32,941 bases of DNA from Alphaproteobacteria bacterium (GCA_022600345.1 JAHZKP010000066.1:1-32941); one strand, 5' to 3'. Positions 1-8,634 are shown, counted from the first letter of the stretch. Numbers and translations: made by a program. The notes: generated from the sequence alone by a model not told the origin.

Positions 1-8
1 CCCACCGT

Positions 9-168
9 CGTCATCCTCACGAAGGTGAGGATCCATGCAAGCCTCCAGGAACCGCTTTCCTGCCCTCCTTGATGCCACCAGGTCCGGCGACTTTTCTAAG
101 GCTGCGAACCAAGGAAACGGGCGCGAATACAGCACCTTGCGTGGATGGCCGACTGCTCGGCCATGACG
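9..168. repeat. Inverted pair of REP-like palindromic elements
   Basis: Two 30-bp elements face each other. The first, 9-38 on the plus strand, begins CGTCAT and ends ATCCATGC, with stem ATCCTCAC (13-20) / GTGAGGAT (25-32) and loop GAAG. The second, 139-168 read on the minus strand, begins CGTCAT and ends ATCCACGC, with stem ATGGCCGA / TCGGCCAT around a 4-nt loop. They share the flanks but not the stem sequence, so the palindrome is what is conserved. Elements of this form are common between genes in Hyphomicrobiales. No gene is visible in the 100 bp between them or up to about position 220. Confidence 0.6.
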
Positions 169-220
169 GAGGTGGGGGAGGTGATTTGGGTGGCCAACAT
201 TCGGCAAGCGCGTGTTGACG

Positions 221-275
221 TCCTAAAGTCGTGTGGAGCTTGTTTCGTCCACACTTCCTAAAGTCGTGTGGAGCT
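221..275. repeat. 20-bp direct repeat, two copies
   Basis: TCCTAAAGTCGTGTGGAGCT occurs perfectly at 221-240 and 256-275 with a 35-bp period. The 15 bp between the copies contain TCCACAC (248-254), which can pair with GTGTGGA inside either copy. The second copy abuts the csp terminator hairpin. No coding function is seen. Confidence 0.75.
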
Positions 276-277
276 AA

Positions 278-311
278 AAAGCCGCCCTGCGAAATGCGGG
301 GCGGCTTTTCA
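278..311 (-). terminator. Intrinsic terminator of the cold-shock gene (probably bidirectional)
   Basis: GCCGCCCTGC / GCGGGGCGGC form a GC-rich stem around a short A-rich loop, with T runs on both sides (TTTT at 3' on plus, TTTTT on minus). It sits about 50 bp past the csp stop codon on the minus strand, where a terminator is expected, and it would also stop plus-strand transcription. Confidence 0.8.
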
Positions 312-361
312 GTTCAGTCTGGACGGCTTCGTTTCAGAGCTGTCCCATCACTTGCTCGAAC

Positions 362-571
362 TCAGAGCAGTTCGATGTTGTTAACGGCGGACTTTCCCGA
401 GCGACGGTCAATTTCAGTATCGAAAGCAACCTTCTGGCCCTCGGCAAGGCCACGGATGCCGGCGCGCTCTAGTGCGGTGGCGTGAACGAATACGTCCTTG
501 TCGCCTCCGTCTGGAGCAATGAAGCCGTAACCCTTTTGCTCGTTGTAGAATTTAACGGTGCCGTTCTGCAT
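362..571 (-). CDS. Cold-shock protein (CspA family)
   Basis: This 69-residue protein is one OB-fold cold-shock domain, the usual size for the family. The RNP1-like motif KGYGFIAP (residues 13-20) and the RNP2-like motif VFVHAT are both present, so single-stranded RNA/DNA binding and an RNA-chaperone role are expected in the cytoplasm. The ATG start has an AAAGG Shine-Dalgarno sequence 9 nt upstream on the minus strand. The mRNA appears to carry a leader of about 150 nt with a strong hairpin (604-639) and to end at the hairpin at 278-311. Long structured leaders are typical of csp genes. Which csp paralogue this is, and whether it is cold-induced, cannot be told from the sequence. Confidence 0.93.
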   Translation of the reverse strand: MQNGTVKFYNEQKGYGFIAPDGGDKDVFVHATALERAGIRGLAEGQKVAFDTEIDRRSGKSAVNNIELL

Positions 572-603
572 AGTTCAGTGCCTTTTTCGAATGCGTTGGC
601 GTT

Positions 604-639
604 AAAGCCGCCCTGCGCTAATGGGCGCAGTTGGGCTTT
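604..639 (-). promoter_or_regulatory. Hairpin in the csp 5' leader
   Basis: AAAGCC...CTGCGC pairs with GCGCAG...GGCTTT, a 12-pair imperfect stem with a 3-nt internal mismatch. On the minus strand it lies about 33 nt upstream of the csp start codon. It shares the 14-nt arm AAAGCCGCCCTGCG with the terminator at 278-291. A role in thermo-regulated folding or attenuation is inference. Confidence 0.5.
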
Positions 640-729
640 GAAGTCTCGATTTGGGGGGGGAATTTGAACGTGCGCCTAGCATTTCGAAGGCGTAGGGGCC
701 CTATCGTCCGGCCAAAATCGACGCTTTTC

Positions 730-758
730 GATATATACCTTCGTGCACAATGACGCAA
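730..758 (-). promoter_or_regulatory. Candidate sigma-70 promoter for csp
   Basis: On the minus strand TTGCGT (758-753) is followed after 17 nt by TATATC (735-730), a reasonable -35/-10 pair. It would give a leader of about 150 nt before the csp ATG at 571. Confidence 0.4.
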
Positions 759-779
759 GGTGTATGGCGCCATCCGGCG

Positions 780-1787
780 TTAGGAATCGATGATTTGGCG
801 GGCCGCCTGGGAGGGTGTTGAATTGCCCGCCAATACGGCGTCTGCGAGCTGGTCGACCAGTCCGGTTTTGCCATCTTTTATGCGATCTGCAACCAGATCT
901 GCCGCTGCCCGGGCGATCAGATAGCGGGCGCGACGTCGGCGGCGCTCGTGGGGGTCGCGCTTGAAGACCTCGTTGCCCTGGGCGTCGATGGCCGCCAGCA
1001 ACTCGCCGACCCCTTCTCCGGTTATGGCGCTGGTCTTCAGAATCGGTACCTGGGCGCTTTTGCCAGAGCGGATCGACAAGGCGCCCTGCAACTGCTGCAA
1101 GGTTCGCTCGGCGCCCTCGCGGTCGGCCTTGTTGACGACGAGGATGTCGGCAATCTCTAGCAGGCCCGATTTCATGGCCTGGATGTCGTCGCCCAATCCG
1201 GGGGCGGAAGCAACGATGCGGATGTCGGCGACTTCGGCGACGTCGATTTCGTTTTGGCCGGTGCCGACTGTTTCCAATAAGATGATGTCGAATTGGGCGG
1301 CATCCAGGGCGTCGATTATGCGAACGGCGGCTGGGGAAAGTCCACCCAGATACCCGCGGCTGGCAAGCGAGCGGACGAAGACGCCATCGTCATCGAGGGC
1401 GGCGGTCATACGGATGCGGTCGCCCAGAATCGCGCCGCCCGATACCGGGCTTGAGGGATCGACAGCGATGACGCCGACGGTCCGGTCCTGATCACGCAAG
1501 TGGCGAATGAGGGCGTTGACGAGGGTTGATTTGCCGGCGCCAGGTGGACCGGTCAAGCCGATGACCAGGGCGTTGCCCAGATGGGGCTGGATGGCCTTCA
1601 GTAGCGCTGGAGCTGTTGGCGACAGCATTTCAAGCGTGGTGATGGCGCCTGCAATGGCGCGGCGCTGTTTATTGCGAAGGCCGGTGAGGAGGGACTGCGC
1701 CTCTTCGCTCTCACCTGTGTGATCGGGTTCGCTAGCTGTTGGTTTGGTTTTCGTCATAGCGGGGCTGATACGCGAGCAGCCGGTCAT
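780..1787 (-). CDS. meaB: Methylmalonyl-CoA mutase-associated GTPase MeaB
   Basis: This is a G3E-family P-loop GTPase of the MeaB/ArgK type, 335 residues from the first ATG or 325 from an in-frame ATG at 1757. The sequence shows the Walker A motif GPPGAGKST (residues 80-88), the family motif DPSSP, the switch motif ETVGTGQNE and the guanine-specificity motif NKAD. MeaB proteins load and protect cobalamin in acyl-CoA mutases such as methylmalonyl-CoA or ethylmalonyl-CoA mutase, which matters for the ethylmalonyl-CoA pathway in methylotrophic alphaproteobacteria. No mutase gene is in this window, so the client is inferred. The gene follows the htpX-like gene by 66 bp on the same strand. Neither start has a clear Shine-Dalgarno sequence. 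Confidence 0.93.
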   Translation of the reverse strand: MTGCSRISPAMTKTKPTASEPDHTGESEEAQSLLTGLRNKQRRAIAGAITTLEMLSPTAPALLKAIQPHLGNALVIGLTGPPGAGKSTLVNALIRHLRDQDRTVGVIAVDPSSPVSGGAILGDRIRMTAALDDDGVFVRSLASRGYLGGLSPAAVRIIDALDAAQFDIILLETVGTGQNEIDVAEVADIRIVASAPGLGDDIQAMKSGLLEIADILVVNKADREGAERTLQQLQGALSIRSGKSAQVPILKTSAITGEGVGELLAAIDAQGNEVFKRDPHERRRRRARYLIARAAADLVADRIKDGKTGLVDQLADAVLAGNSTPSQAARQIIDS

Positions 1788-1853
1788 TGGGCAAGGGGGC
1801 TATCGTTGAAGTGAGGATAATTCGTGCCCGCAAGCAGAGTTTTGAGGGAAGCA

Positions 1854-2825
1854 TCAAAACCAGATTCCCGGCCATCGGTAGCGGGGGCGCATCTCGATCG
1901 GGCCCGTTCCGATCATCGAGACCATCGGTTCCTCGACGACGACGATTTGCGGCAGCGCCGGGCGGTTCGCCAATTCGTGCAAACGGGCAATGCGCTCTTT
2001 CGTTGGCGGATGGGTTCTGAGCAGCGAGGGTTGCGGTATGCGGCGGGCGGGAACCGGATAGGCCAGATCTTCCCAGAACCGTCCCTCATAGCGCTCCAGA
2101 CGGCTGAGCGCGGAAGCCAGCCCCATTGGGTCGCCGGTCAGCATGGCTGCCTCCAGATCGGCGTCGAATTCACGAGCGCGCGAAAGTCCCAGTTGCAGAA
2201 GGCTGGAGGCGGCTGGAGCGAAATAGAGCAACAGCACTGCCCACCAGGATATCGGCGGTTCGCCGGTGAACAGACCCAGGACATTCAGTAGCGCCAGCGC
2301 AAGTGCGATGTAGGACAACGATTGAACGAACCGGGTCATGACGTCGGCCAGGTTCATCAGCCACAGGTCATTGTTGCGGATGTGGCTCATTTCATGGGCA
2401 AGCACGTTGGTGATTTCGCGCATGGTCAGGCGGCGCAGGAGGCCTTCGGTGATAGCGATGGAAGCGTTTTGCGGGGTGCCGGTAGCAAATGCGTTCAAGG
2501 TGGCGCTGGGTACAAGATAGAGATTTGGGCGGGCGGGCAATTCGGCGCGCTCAGTCAATTCATCGATGATGCGGCTGAGCTGGTCGTTACCTGGTTCAAC
2601 CTTGCTTGCACGATAAAGCTTCATGATCGCTGAGGGCGGGATGCTGGGGGCGAGCAGCAGTAGAATGCCGATGCATATCAACGAAACAGCGACCCCGCCC
2701 AGCCCCCACAGCAGGGTTGCGGCAAGCGTGACGAGCAGGCCGATCCCGCCGATTAGCATGGCGGAATGTTCAAGGTTGCGCTGTTTGTGCGCTTTGAGTT
2801 GTTCGCTGTCGAGCAGTTGTCTCAT
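1854..2825 (-). CDS. htpX: HtpX-like membrane zinc metalloprotease (M48 family)
   Basis: This 323-residue M48 peptidase has two hydrophobic segments near the N-terminus (about 22-60), then the zinc motif HEMSH at 144-148 and the third ligand Glu at REFDAD (E219), with another hydrophobic hairpin at about 170-212 between them. That is the HtpX/Ste24-like layout: the catalytic face is cytoplasmic and degrades damaged or misassembled membrane proteins. The C-terminal HPPTKERI motif is also typical of the family. Several alphaproteobacteria carry more than one HtpX-like protein, so the symbol names the family and may not mean the true HtpX orthologue. It lies between the LOG-family gene and meaB, all on the minus strand. 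Neighbours give no further clue to substrates. Confidence 0.88.
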   Translation of the reverse strand: MRQLLDSEQLKAHKQRNLEHSAMLIGGIGLLVTLAATLLWGLGGVAVSLICIGILLLLAPSIPPSAIMKLYRASKVEPGNDQLSRIIDELTERAELPARPNLYLVPSATLNAFATGTPQNASIAITEGLLRRLTMREITNVLAHEMSHIRNNDLWLMNLADVMTRFVQSLSYIALALALLNVLGLFTGEPPISWWAVLLLYFAPAASSLLQLGLSRAREFDADLEAAMLTGDPMGLASALSRLERYEGRFWEDLAYPVPARRIPQPSLLRTHPPTKERIARLHELANRPALPQIVVVEEPMVSMIGTGPIEMRPRYRWPGIWF

Positions 2826-2996
2826 TGTGCTCGGGTTCCCCAGGCCGATTCAATAAACGCGTTGCCGAATTTCAAGGCAGCGAGCGTCGATCGAGCATTT
2901 CCAGGTGGCCCGATTAAGGCGGCTGGCCGTTGTTCATTTCTACTTGGCAGCCCGGCTTGCCCCTTCCTGTACCGCCGGCCAGAGGCTGTCGCTTGG

Positions 2997-3662
2997 TTAG
3001 AATTTGGCCAGTGTGGCTTCATCGGGAGGCTGGTCTGCGGTGGTCGCTGCTGCTTTGAGAATGGCAGGCAGGATGTCATCGGCCTTTGTGACGACCGTGA
3101 AGCTAACGTCGAGGCCTTTGCGGATGAATTGCTGCGATTTCATATGGCCGAGCAATTCGATGAATGGGTCCCAAAAGCCGTCGATGTTGGCCAGGATGAT
3201 GGGTTTTTGGTGTTGGCCGAGTTGTGACCAAGTCAATTGTTCGACCAGTTCTTCCAGTGTTCCGATACCGCCGGGCAGTGCGACGAAGGCATCGGAGCGC
3301 TCAAACATCAGGCGCTTTCGCTCGTGCATATCGCCGGTGACGATCAGCTCATCGACATCGCGCAGCATCTGCTCGCGTTCTGAGAGGAAGTCGGGGATGA
3401 TGCCGGTGACTTTGCCACCGCCTGAGATGGTGGCGCGTGCGACTTCGCCCATCAAGCCCATGCCGCCGCCTCCATAGATCAGCCGGATGCCCGAATTTGC
3501 CAGGCTTTCGCCGAGCACCTGAGCTGATTGGGCGTAAACGGGTTTGGTTCCTGGTCCGGAACCGCAATAAACGCAGACGGCTTCAATTGCCGGTTCAATG
3601 CCGGGTGTGCCTTCCACCTTCAGGGCTGCCTTATGGGAATTTATCTTTGTGTGTTTTGTCAT
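2997..3662 (-). CDS. LOG family protein (TIGR00730-type nucleotide 5'-monophosphate phosphoribohydrolase)
   Basis: This 221-residue Rossmann-like protein carries the LOG signature: GGGGMGLMG at about 64-72 and PGGIGTLEE at 130-138, the latter including the catalytic Glu region. LOG proteins release the base from nucleoside 5'-monophosphates. Some activate cytokinins, while many bacterial members act in purine nucleotide turnover. An N-terminal extension of about 25 residues before the fold (VCVYCGSGPG) is not part of the domain. It may be real, or an internal start may be used. The gene is 171 bp upstream of the htpX-like gene on the same strand, and the space between holds no recognisable gene. 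Confidence 0.9.
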   Translation of the reverse strand: MTKHTKINSHKAALKVEGTPGIEPAIEAVCVYCGSGPGTKPVYAQSAQVLGESLANSGIRLIYGGGGMGLMGEVARATISGGGKVTGIIPDFLSEREQMLRDVDELIVTGDMHERKRLMFERSDAFVALPGGIGTLEELVEQLTWSQLGQHQKPIILANIDGFWDPFIELLGHMKSQQFIRKGLDVSFTVVTKADDILPAILKAAATTADQPPDEATLAKF

Positions 3663-4149
3663 AATCGGTCGTTTCCAGTGCTTGTTTGTTCAAATGCTCC
3701 CTGGCTGAGCGGGTTCTTCTTTTATGTGTAAGTCTTGTTCCATTTTGTGAGTTTAGCAGGCTGATAGTGTTACTGGATTATCTTTCTAAGGCGCTGCGAT
3801 GACGGATTTGCTCGGTTGCTGCAAATCGTCGACGCCCAACATTTGTGCCCTCCTGGCGGCTGGTTAACCCAGTTCTGCGGCAAGTTGGTTTCTTCTTGCT
3901 GTTTCATTGGCTTGGGCGGTGTTTCATGGTTAAGCTTTGATGTCTGGTAAGCGCGGGGCGGAGTGCAGGGGGCATTGTCGGCCGGGCAGGTGCGGCGCGG
4001 GCTTTGCATGGTGTAAGAGTGCGGTGAAGCGGACCTGCATGAAGCATGCCGGGGTATGTCTTGGATGCTTTTGGGTGCCAACGGGTTCAATTGTGTTGTG
4101 TGCGGCTCGTTTGGCGCGCGAGGGTTGGTTGAAGAGGAGGCCGCGTGAC
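3663..4149. other. Intergenic region between divergent genes, no gene seen
   Basis: These 487 bp separate the LOG gene (minus) from the coiled-coil/LysM gene (plus). The plus frame of the downstream gene stays open from 3937, but the predicted peptide there is Cys/Arg-rich and unlike a protein start, and the strong Shine-Dalgarno sequence points to 4150. I see no convincing promoter, tRNA or terminator. Confidence 0.5.
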
Positions 4150-6609
4150 ATGAGGGGACTTTCATTCCCCGCATCGTTCCTGGTGCTTGCCTGCCTGGTT
4201 TGCGGGTGGGGCGCGAGCCTATTGTTCTCCAGCGGCAATCAGCCGGAGTGGCAGACGGCTGGATTGGGGCGGCAGGTTGAAAGCGAGCGGGCAATCGCGC
4301 CGTGGACCTGGTCAACATGGGCCGATGGTGTGGGTGTATCAAGCCCGGCGGCGGCACAGGACCGGGATGGCGAGGCCGAAGGTGGTTCGTTGGAAGATTT
4401 CGCGCCAACCTTTTCGCGGATTGCCATCAGGCCAGGGCGCTCGGCCAATTTCGAAGGGCTTGGTGAACCGGGCGGGCGGATTGAGTTGAAGCTCGACGGC
4501 AAGTCTTTGGGGAGCGTCCCGATTGGTGTCGATGGGACGTGGAAGCTATCGACGCTGCCGCTGGGGGCTGGTGACCATAGAATCGTGGTCGAGGCCCGGA
4601 AAGGTTTGAGCAGCAAGGCGATTATCGGCCAGGAGGTCCGAGTCGCGATCCCCAACAACGTTTCAGGTTCAGAGATCGTGGCTTATGAAGCGCCTGATGC
4701 TGCCGAGGCTAAAGCACGCGTGCGTTCGCGTGCCGAGCGGTTGGCGGACGCTGCAAGCCGGGAATTCGACAATTTTACGCAACGTGAAGAGCGCGATGCT
4801 GCTGTGAAGCGTGCCGAACGCGAGCGTGCCCAAGCGCGGCGAAAACGCGAAGAACAAGAACTGGCGCAGCGCGAGGCAGACCGGCAGACGGCAGACGAAC
4901 GTGTGGATCGGGCACGGGACGGGAATCGCGACCAACTGCCGGGTGTGGGGCAACTGGGCGAGTGGTATTCGCGGTCGGCCAAGGACTACCACGAATTCGT
5001 TGTGCCAGAGTTGGCGAAAAAAGGCGGCCGACAGGGTGCTGGAAGTGAATTGGCGAATGTTCCGCCGCCAGAGCGGCCGGGAGATCCCAGCGCCATCGAC
5101 ATTCTGCCTTCGCTCGATTCAATCGTACAACGGACCAGCGAGTGGCTTCGCAGTGCCAATCGGACGTATCAGGAAAAGATTGTCCGGGACCTTTCGACCG
5201 GACCTGAAGATCAGCCATCTGAAGCGCCACGCGATGACCTCGAGACGGCGGAGCGCGCGCCAGTTGGCGATGAGGGAAGCGATCGGGATGAGGCTGAAAG
5301 CCGTCGTCAGGCGGCACTTGATGAGCAGGAGGCTGCCCGGCGTCGGGAAGCTGATGAAAGGCAGCGTGAGCGGCGCGAGCAGGCGCGGAGGGAGCGGGAG
5401 CGTCTGGAGAAGGAGCGCGAAGAACGCGAACGGTTGGCGGCGGCGGCCAAGAAAGCCGAAGAGGACCGTTTGAAGCGGGTTGCGGAAGCCCAGGCGGTGG
5501 CCGAGCGGCAGGCTAGAGAGAAACGGGAACGCGAAAGCGAAGCTGCGCGGTTGGCCCGCGAGGAGGAGGAGGCCGCCGAGAAGAGGCGGCTGGACGAACT
5601 CCTTGAGGAAAGAAACCGCCAGAAGAGGCTGGCTGATGAGGCAGAGGAAGCCGAGCGGCAGCGCTTGCTGGCTGAAGAAGAGCAAAAAGAACGGGCGCGG
5701 ATACTGGCTCAACAACAGGCGCGTGAAGAAGAAAGAAAGCGAGAAAGTGAGCTTCGCCAGCGGCAACTGGATGAATTCCTTGAGCAGCAGGCGGCCGAAA
5801 AACGGCGGCTTGCTGATGATGCTGCCAAGCAGGAACGTGACAGGTTGGCGAAACTGGAAGCCGAGCGACTGGAACAAGCCCGGCTGCGTCAGGAGCGCTT
5901 CCGCCAGCGTGGTTTGGATCGCGAGCGCGAGCGGCAGTTGGCGGCCAAATATGAGAGGGCGTTGCAGGTCGCGCGGCTTTCCGATGACGCCGGCTTTGGC
6001 CGGGACGGCCGGGAGAAATCAAGCCGGGCGCGGCGCAATCTGGTTGTTCCAGCGCTACCTGAGCGCCTCGACGATGACGACGCCCGGCGCAGTAGAATCG
6101 GACTAAGCCGCAGGGACGTCGGCTCTGCCCGCTCTCCAAGTCGAAGGATCATTCGCGAAAAGTCGCGGCGCGCGGATGTGGTGGCGAGGTTATTTGATGC
6201 GGCCTATCGGGAGCGGCTGAGAGAAATAAGACGGGACCATGATGAGCGTCATCGCGATATTCCGTTGCCAGCCGAACCTGAAGTTCGGCGCAGTGCCCTG
6301 CGACTGGCCAACCGCCTGGGCGGGCCACCTAGGGCGAGGGGCGAACGGCGGGGTGTTCGCTCGGCGGGTTGGCGGGCGCGCGGATTCAGACCGGCCAGGG
6401 GGCGTGGCTGCCGGGATGAGCGGGCCGGGCAGACGATCAGCGTGCCGGGGACTTATGTGGTCGCAAGAGGCGATACCTTGTGGCATATATCGCGCAGGCA
6501 CTATGGTCGAGGTGTGTTGTACGGTCTGATCTATGGGGCAAACCGAAAGAGGATCCGCCATCCGCATTGGATCTACCCTTGCCAGAAGTTTCGGTTGCCG
6601 CGCCGTTGA
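4150..6609 (+). CDS. Large envelope protein: signal anchor, Ig-like domain, long coiled coil, C-terminal LysM
   Basis: The start is ATG 4150 with AGGAGG at 4135-4140, giving 819 residues. Residues 5-26 form a hydrophobic signal or anchor. Residues about 86-166 look like a small Ig-like beta domain (PGGRIELKLDG, DGTWKLSTLPL, GDHRIVVEA). Residues about 183-245 and 380-620 are extremely Glu/Arg/Ala-rich and should form long coiled coils with a degenerate repeat (RLDELLEE near 479, QLDEFLEQ near 537). A disordered Arg-rich stretch follows. The last 50 residues are a LysM domain (YVVARGDTLWHISRRHYG) for peptidoglycan binding. An anchored helical rod ending in LysM suggests a link between inner membrane and cell wall, in the manner of TolA-like proteins. 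The architecture is read directly; the role is inferred. No named family is recognised. Confidence 0.85.
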   Translation: MRGLSFPASFLVLACLVCGWGASLLFSSGNQPEWQTAGLGRQVESERAIAPWTWSTWADGVGVSSPAAAQDRDGEAEGGSLEDFAPTFSRIAIRPGRSANFEGLGEPGGRIELKLDGKSLGSVPIGVDGTWKLSTLPLGAGDHRIVVEARKGLSSKAIIGQEVRVAIPNNVSGSEIVAYEAPDAAEAKARVRSRAERLADAASREFDNFTQREERDAAVKRAERERAQARRKREEQELAQREADRQTADERVDRARDGNRDQLPGVGQLGEWYSRSAKDYHEFVVPELAKKGGRQGAGSELANVPPPERPGDPSAIDILPSLDSIVQRTSEWLRSANRTYQEKIVRDLSTGPEDQPSEAPRDDLETAERAPVGDEGSDRDEAESRRQAALDEQEAARRREADERQRERREQARRERERLEKEREERERLAAAAKKAEEDRLKRVAEAQAVAERQAREKRERESEAARLAREEEEAAEKRRLDELLEERNRQKRLADEAEEAERQRLLAEEEQKERARILAQQQAREEERKRESELRQRQLDEFLEQQAAEKRRLADDAAKQERDRLAKLEAERLEQARLRQERFRQRGLDRERERQLAAKYERALQVARLSDDAGFGRDGREKSSRARRNLVVPALPERLDDDDARRSRIGLSRRDVGSARSPSRRIIREKSRRADVVARLFDAAYRERLREIRRDHDERHRDIPLPAEPEVRRSALRLANRLGGPPRARGERRGVRSAGWRARGFRPARGRGCRDERAGQTISVPGTYVVARGDTLWHISRRHYGRGVLYGLIYGANRKRIRHPHWIYPCQKFRLPRR

Positions 6610-6696
6610 GTTCCTGCCGCATTCGGATTTCCCGATCCTTTCCGGAGCTGCCTGGCTGCGCTTTTCTCCGGCTACAATTCAAGTTGAAAGGTCTCC

Positions 6697-8634
6697 ATGA
6701 TTGGTCATGCCCGCGGTAGGGATCGCAGCCCCAGCATCGATTCGAAGTTGCTGGGCGGGGGAGAAGATCACTGGACCGTATTCAAGGGGTTGCTTCCTTT
6801 CGTGTGGCCTGAGGGGCGGCCTGACCTAAGACGCAATGTGGTTGTTGCTCTGGGTCTCTTGCTGGTGGCCAAGTTCGTCACCGTCAGTGTGCCGATTGCA
6901 TTCAAGGAGGCCACGGACGCGCTGAGTGGGTTGGCGGGGGAGGCTGCGGCTGGGCCGGTGGCGCTGACGGCGGCGGCGACATTTCTGATCCTGGCCTACG
7001 GCTTCGGTCGGATGATGACGGTGGTGCTCAACCAGATCCGCGATGTGTTTTTTACCAAAGTGGGTCAGAACGCGGTTCGCCAGCTCAACACGCGAACGTT
7101 TGAACACCTGCACAAGCTGAGCTTGCGGTTTCACCTGGAACGGCGCACAGGCGGTTTATCGCGCGTTCTAGAGCGCAGCGCGCGGGCCATCGAACTCATC
7201 ATCCGCATGGGTATCTTGAACGTCGTGCCGACGATTATCGAGCTGCTGCTGATCTGCGGCATCCTGTTTTATTACTTCGATATCAGCTTCGTTTTGATCG
7301 TGCTGGTGACGGTGGCGATCTACATGTGGTTCACGTTCAAAGCGTCGGAATGGCGGATCGGCATCCGCCGCGAAATGAACGACAGCGACACGGACGCCAA
7401 CACCAAGGCGATCGACAGCCTGTTGAACTTCGAGACGGTCAAGTACTTTGGCAACGAGGGCTTGGAAGCAAGGCGCTTCGATGGCGCCATGCAGCGCTAT
7501 GAAGGGGCGGCGATCCGGACCTATTCATCGCTGGCGGTGCTCAACTCGGGGCAGGCAATCATTTTCACCATCGGTATGGTCGCGTTGATGTGGTTGTCGG
7601 CGCGCGGCATTGCTCAGGGCACGCACACGATCGGCGATTTCGTGTTGGTCAACACGTTGATGATCCAGCTTTGGATGCCGCTTAATTTCATGGGCATGGT
7701 GTACCGCGAGATCAAGCAGGGACTGGTGGATATCGAGGTGATGTTCGCGCTCCTTGGGCAAAATCCGGAAGTGATTGACCGGCCGGGTGCGAAGGCCCTT
7801 GAGGTTCGCCACGGCGACATCCGTTTTGAGAATGTTTCGTTTGGCTATGATGCTGAGCGGGAGATCTTGAAGGATGTGTCGTTTGATATTCCAGCCGGCA
7901 AGATGGTGGCTATCGTCGGGCCGTCGGGGGCTGGCAAGTCGACGATCTCGCGTATTCTGTTTCGCTTCTACGATATCAACAGCGGCCGGGTGACAATCGA
8001 CGGGCAGGACATCCGCGATGTGACACAGAAGTCGCTGCGGGCGGCTATCGGCGTGGTGCCGCAGGACACGGTGCTGTTCAACGATACGATCAAGTACAAT
8101 ATCGGGTATGGGCAGCCTGATGCCAGCAAGGATGATATCGTTGCAGCAGCCAAGCTGGCGCAGATCGACGACTTCGTTCGGGCGATGCCGCAGGGCTATG
8201 ACACCATGGTGGGTGAGCGCGGGCTGAAGCTATCTGGTGGCGAAAAGCAGCGTGTCGCGATAGCGCGGACGATCCTCAAAGGACCGCCGATCCTGATGCT
8301 GGATGAGGCGACGAGTGCGCTTGACAGTCATACGGAAAAGGAAATCCAGGATGCGCTGGACAAGGTGTCCAAGGACCGCACGACGCTTGTCATTGCGCAT
8401 CGGTTGTCAACGATTGTGCATGCCGACCGGATCGTCGTGATGGAGAAGGGACGCGTTGCCGAGCAGGGGACGCACGCCGAATTGATCGCGCTTGACGGCT
8501 TGTATGCGAGCTTGTGGAACCGGCAGCGGCAGGCCGAGAAGGCGCGTGAAGAGTTGGCAAGCGCGCTGGAAGAAGCGGAGCGAACGGGCGCATTGCCACC
8601 TGGCTGGGAGCGCGACTTTAAGCCGGCGGAATAG
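6697..8634 (+). CDS. Atm1/HMT1-type ABC exporter (fused permease and ATPase)
   Basis: This 645-residue half-transporter has an N-terminal six-helix exporter domain (about residues 45-340) and a C-terminal ATPase with Walker A GPSGAGKST (about 408-416), signature LSGGEKQR (about 512-519) and Walker B ILMLDEATSALD (about 531-542). The domain order, the HLHKLSLRFHLERRTGGLSR segment and the overall similarity place it with the Atm1/ABCB7 group, which exports glutathione-linked sulfur or heavy-metal conjugates and functions as a homodimer in the inner membrane. It starts 87 bp after the LysM gene on the same strand, so cotranscription is possible, with AAAGG before the ATG. The substrate cannot be read from the sequence. 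Confidence 0.93.
   Translation: MIGHARGRDRSPSIDSKLLGGGEDHWTVFKGLLPFVWPEGRPDLRRNVVVALGLLLVAKFVTVSVPIAFKEATDALSGLAGEAAAGPVALTAAATFLILAYGFGRMMTVVLNQIRDVFFTKVGQNAVRQLNTRTFEHLHKLSLRFHLERRTGGLSRVLERSARAIELIIRMGILNVVPTIIELLLICGILFYYFDISFVLIVLVTVAIYMWFTFKASEWRIGIRREMNDSDTDANTKAIDSLLNFETVKYFGNEGLEARRFDGAMQRYEGAAIRTYSSLAVLNSGQAIIFTIGMVALMWLSARGIAQGTHTIGDFVLVNTLMIQLWMPLNFMGMVYREIKQGLVDIEVMFALLGQNPEVIDRPGAKALEVRHGDIRFENVSFGYDAEREILKDVSFDIPAGKMVAIVGPSGAGKSTISRILFRFYDINSGRVTIDGQDIRDVTQKSLRAAIGVVPQDTVLFNDTIKYNIGYGQPDASKDDIVAAAKLAQIDDFVRAMPQGYDTMVGERGLKLSGGEKQRVAIARTILKGPPILMLDEATSALDSHTEKEIQDALDKVSKDRTTLVIAHRLSTIVHADRIVVMEKGRVAEQGTHAELIALDGLYASLWNRQRQAEKAREELASALEEAERTGALPPGWERDFKPAE

Noticed and set aside
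3937-4149. Upstream extension of the LysM gene
   Set aside because: The Cys/Arg-rich extension precedes a clear signal anchor, and AGGAGG is placed for ATG 4150.
3770-4408. 212-residue Pro-rich minus-strand ORF
   Set aside because: Composition is unlike a protein, it overlaps the start of the LysM gene, and no ribosome site is seen.
5119-5877. 252-residue Leu/Phe-rich minus-strand ORF
   Set aside because: It is the mirror of the Glu/Arg-rich coiled-coil codons, which read as Leu/Phe/Ser on the other strand.
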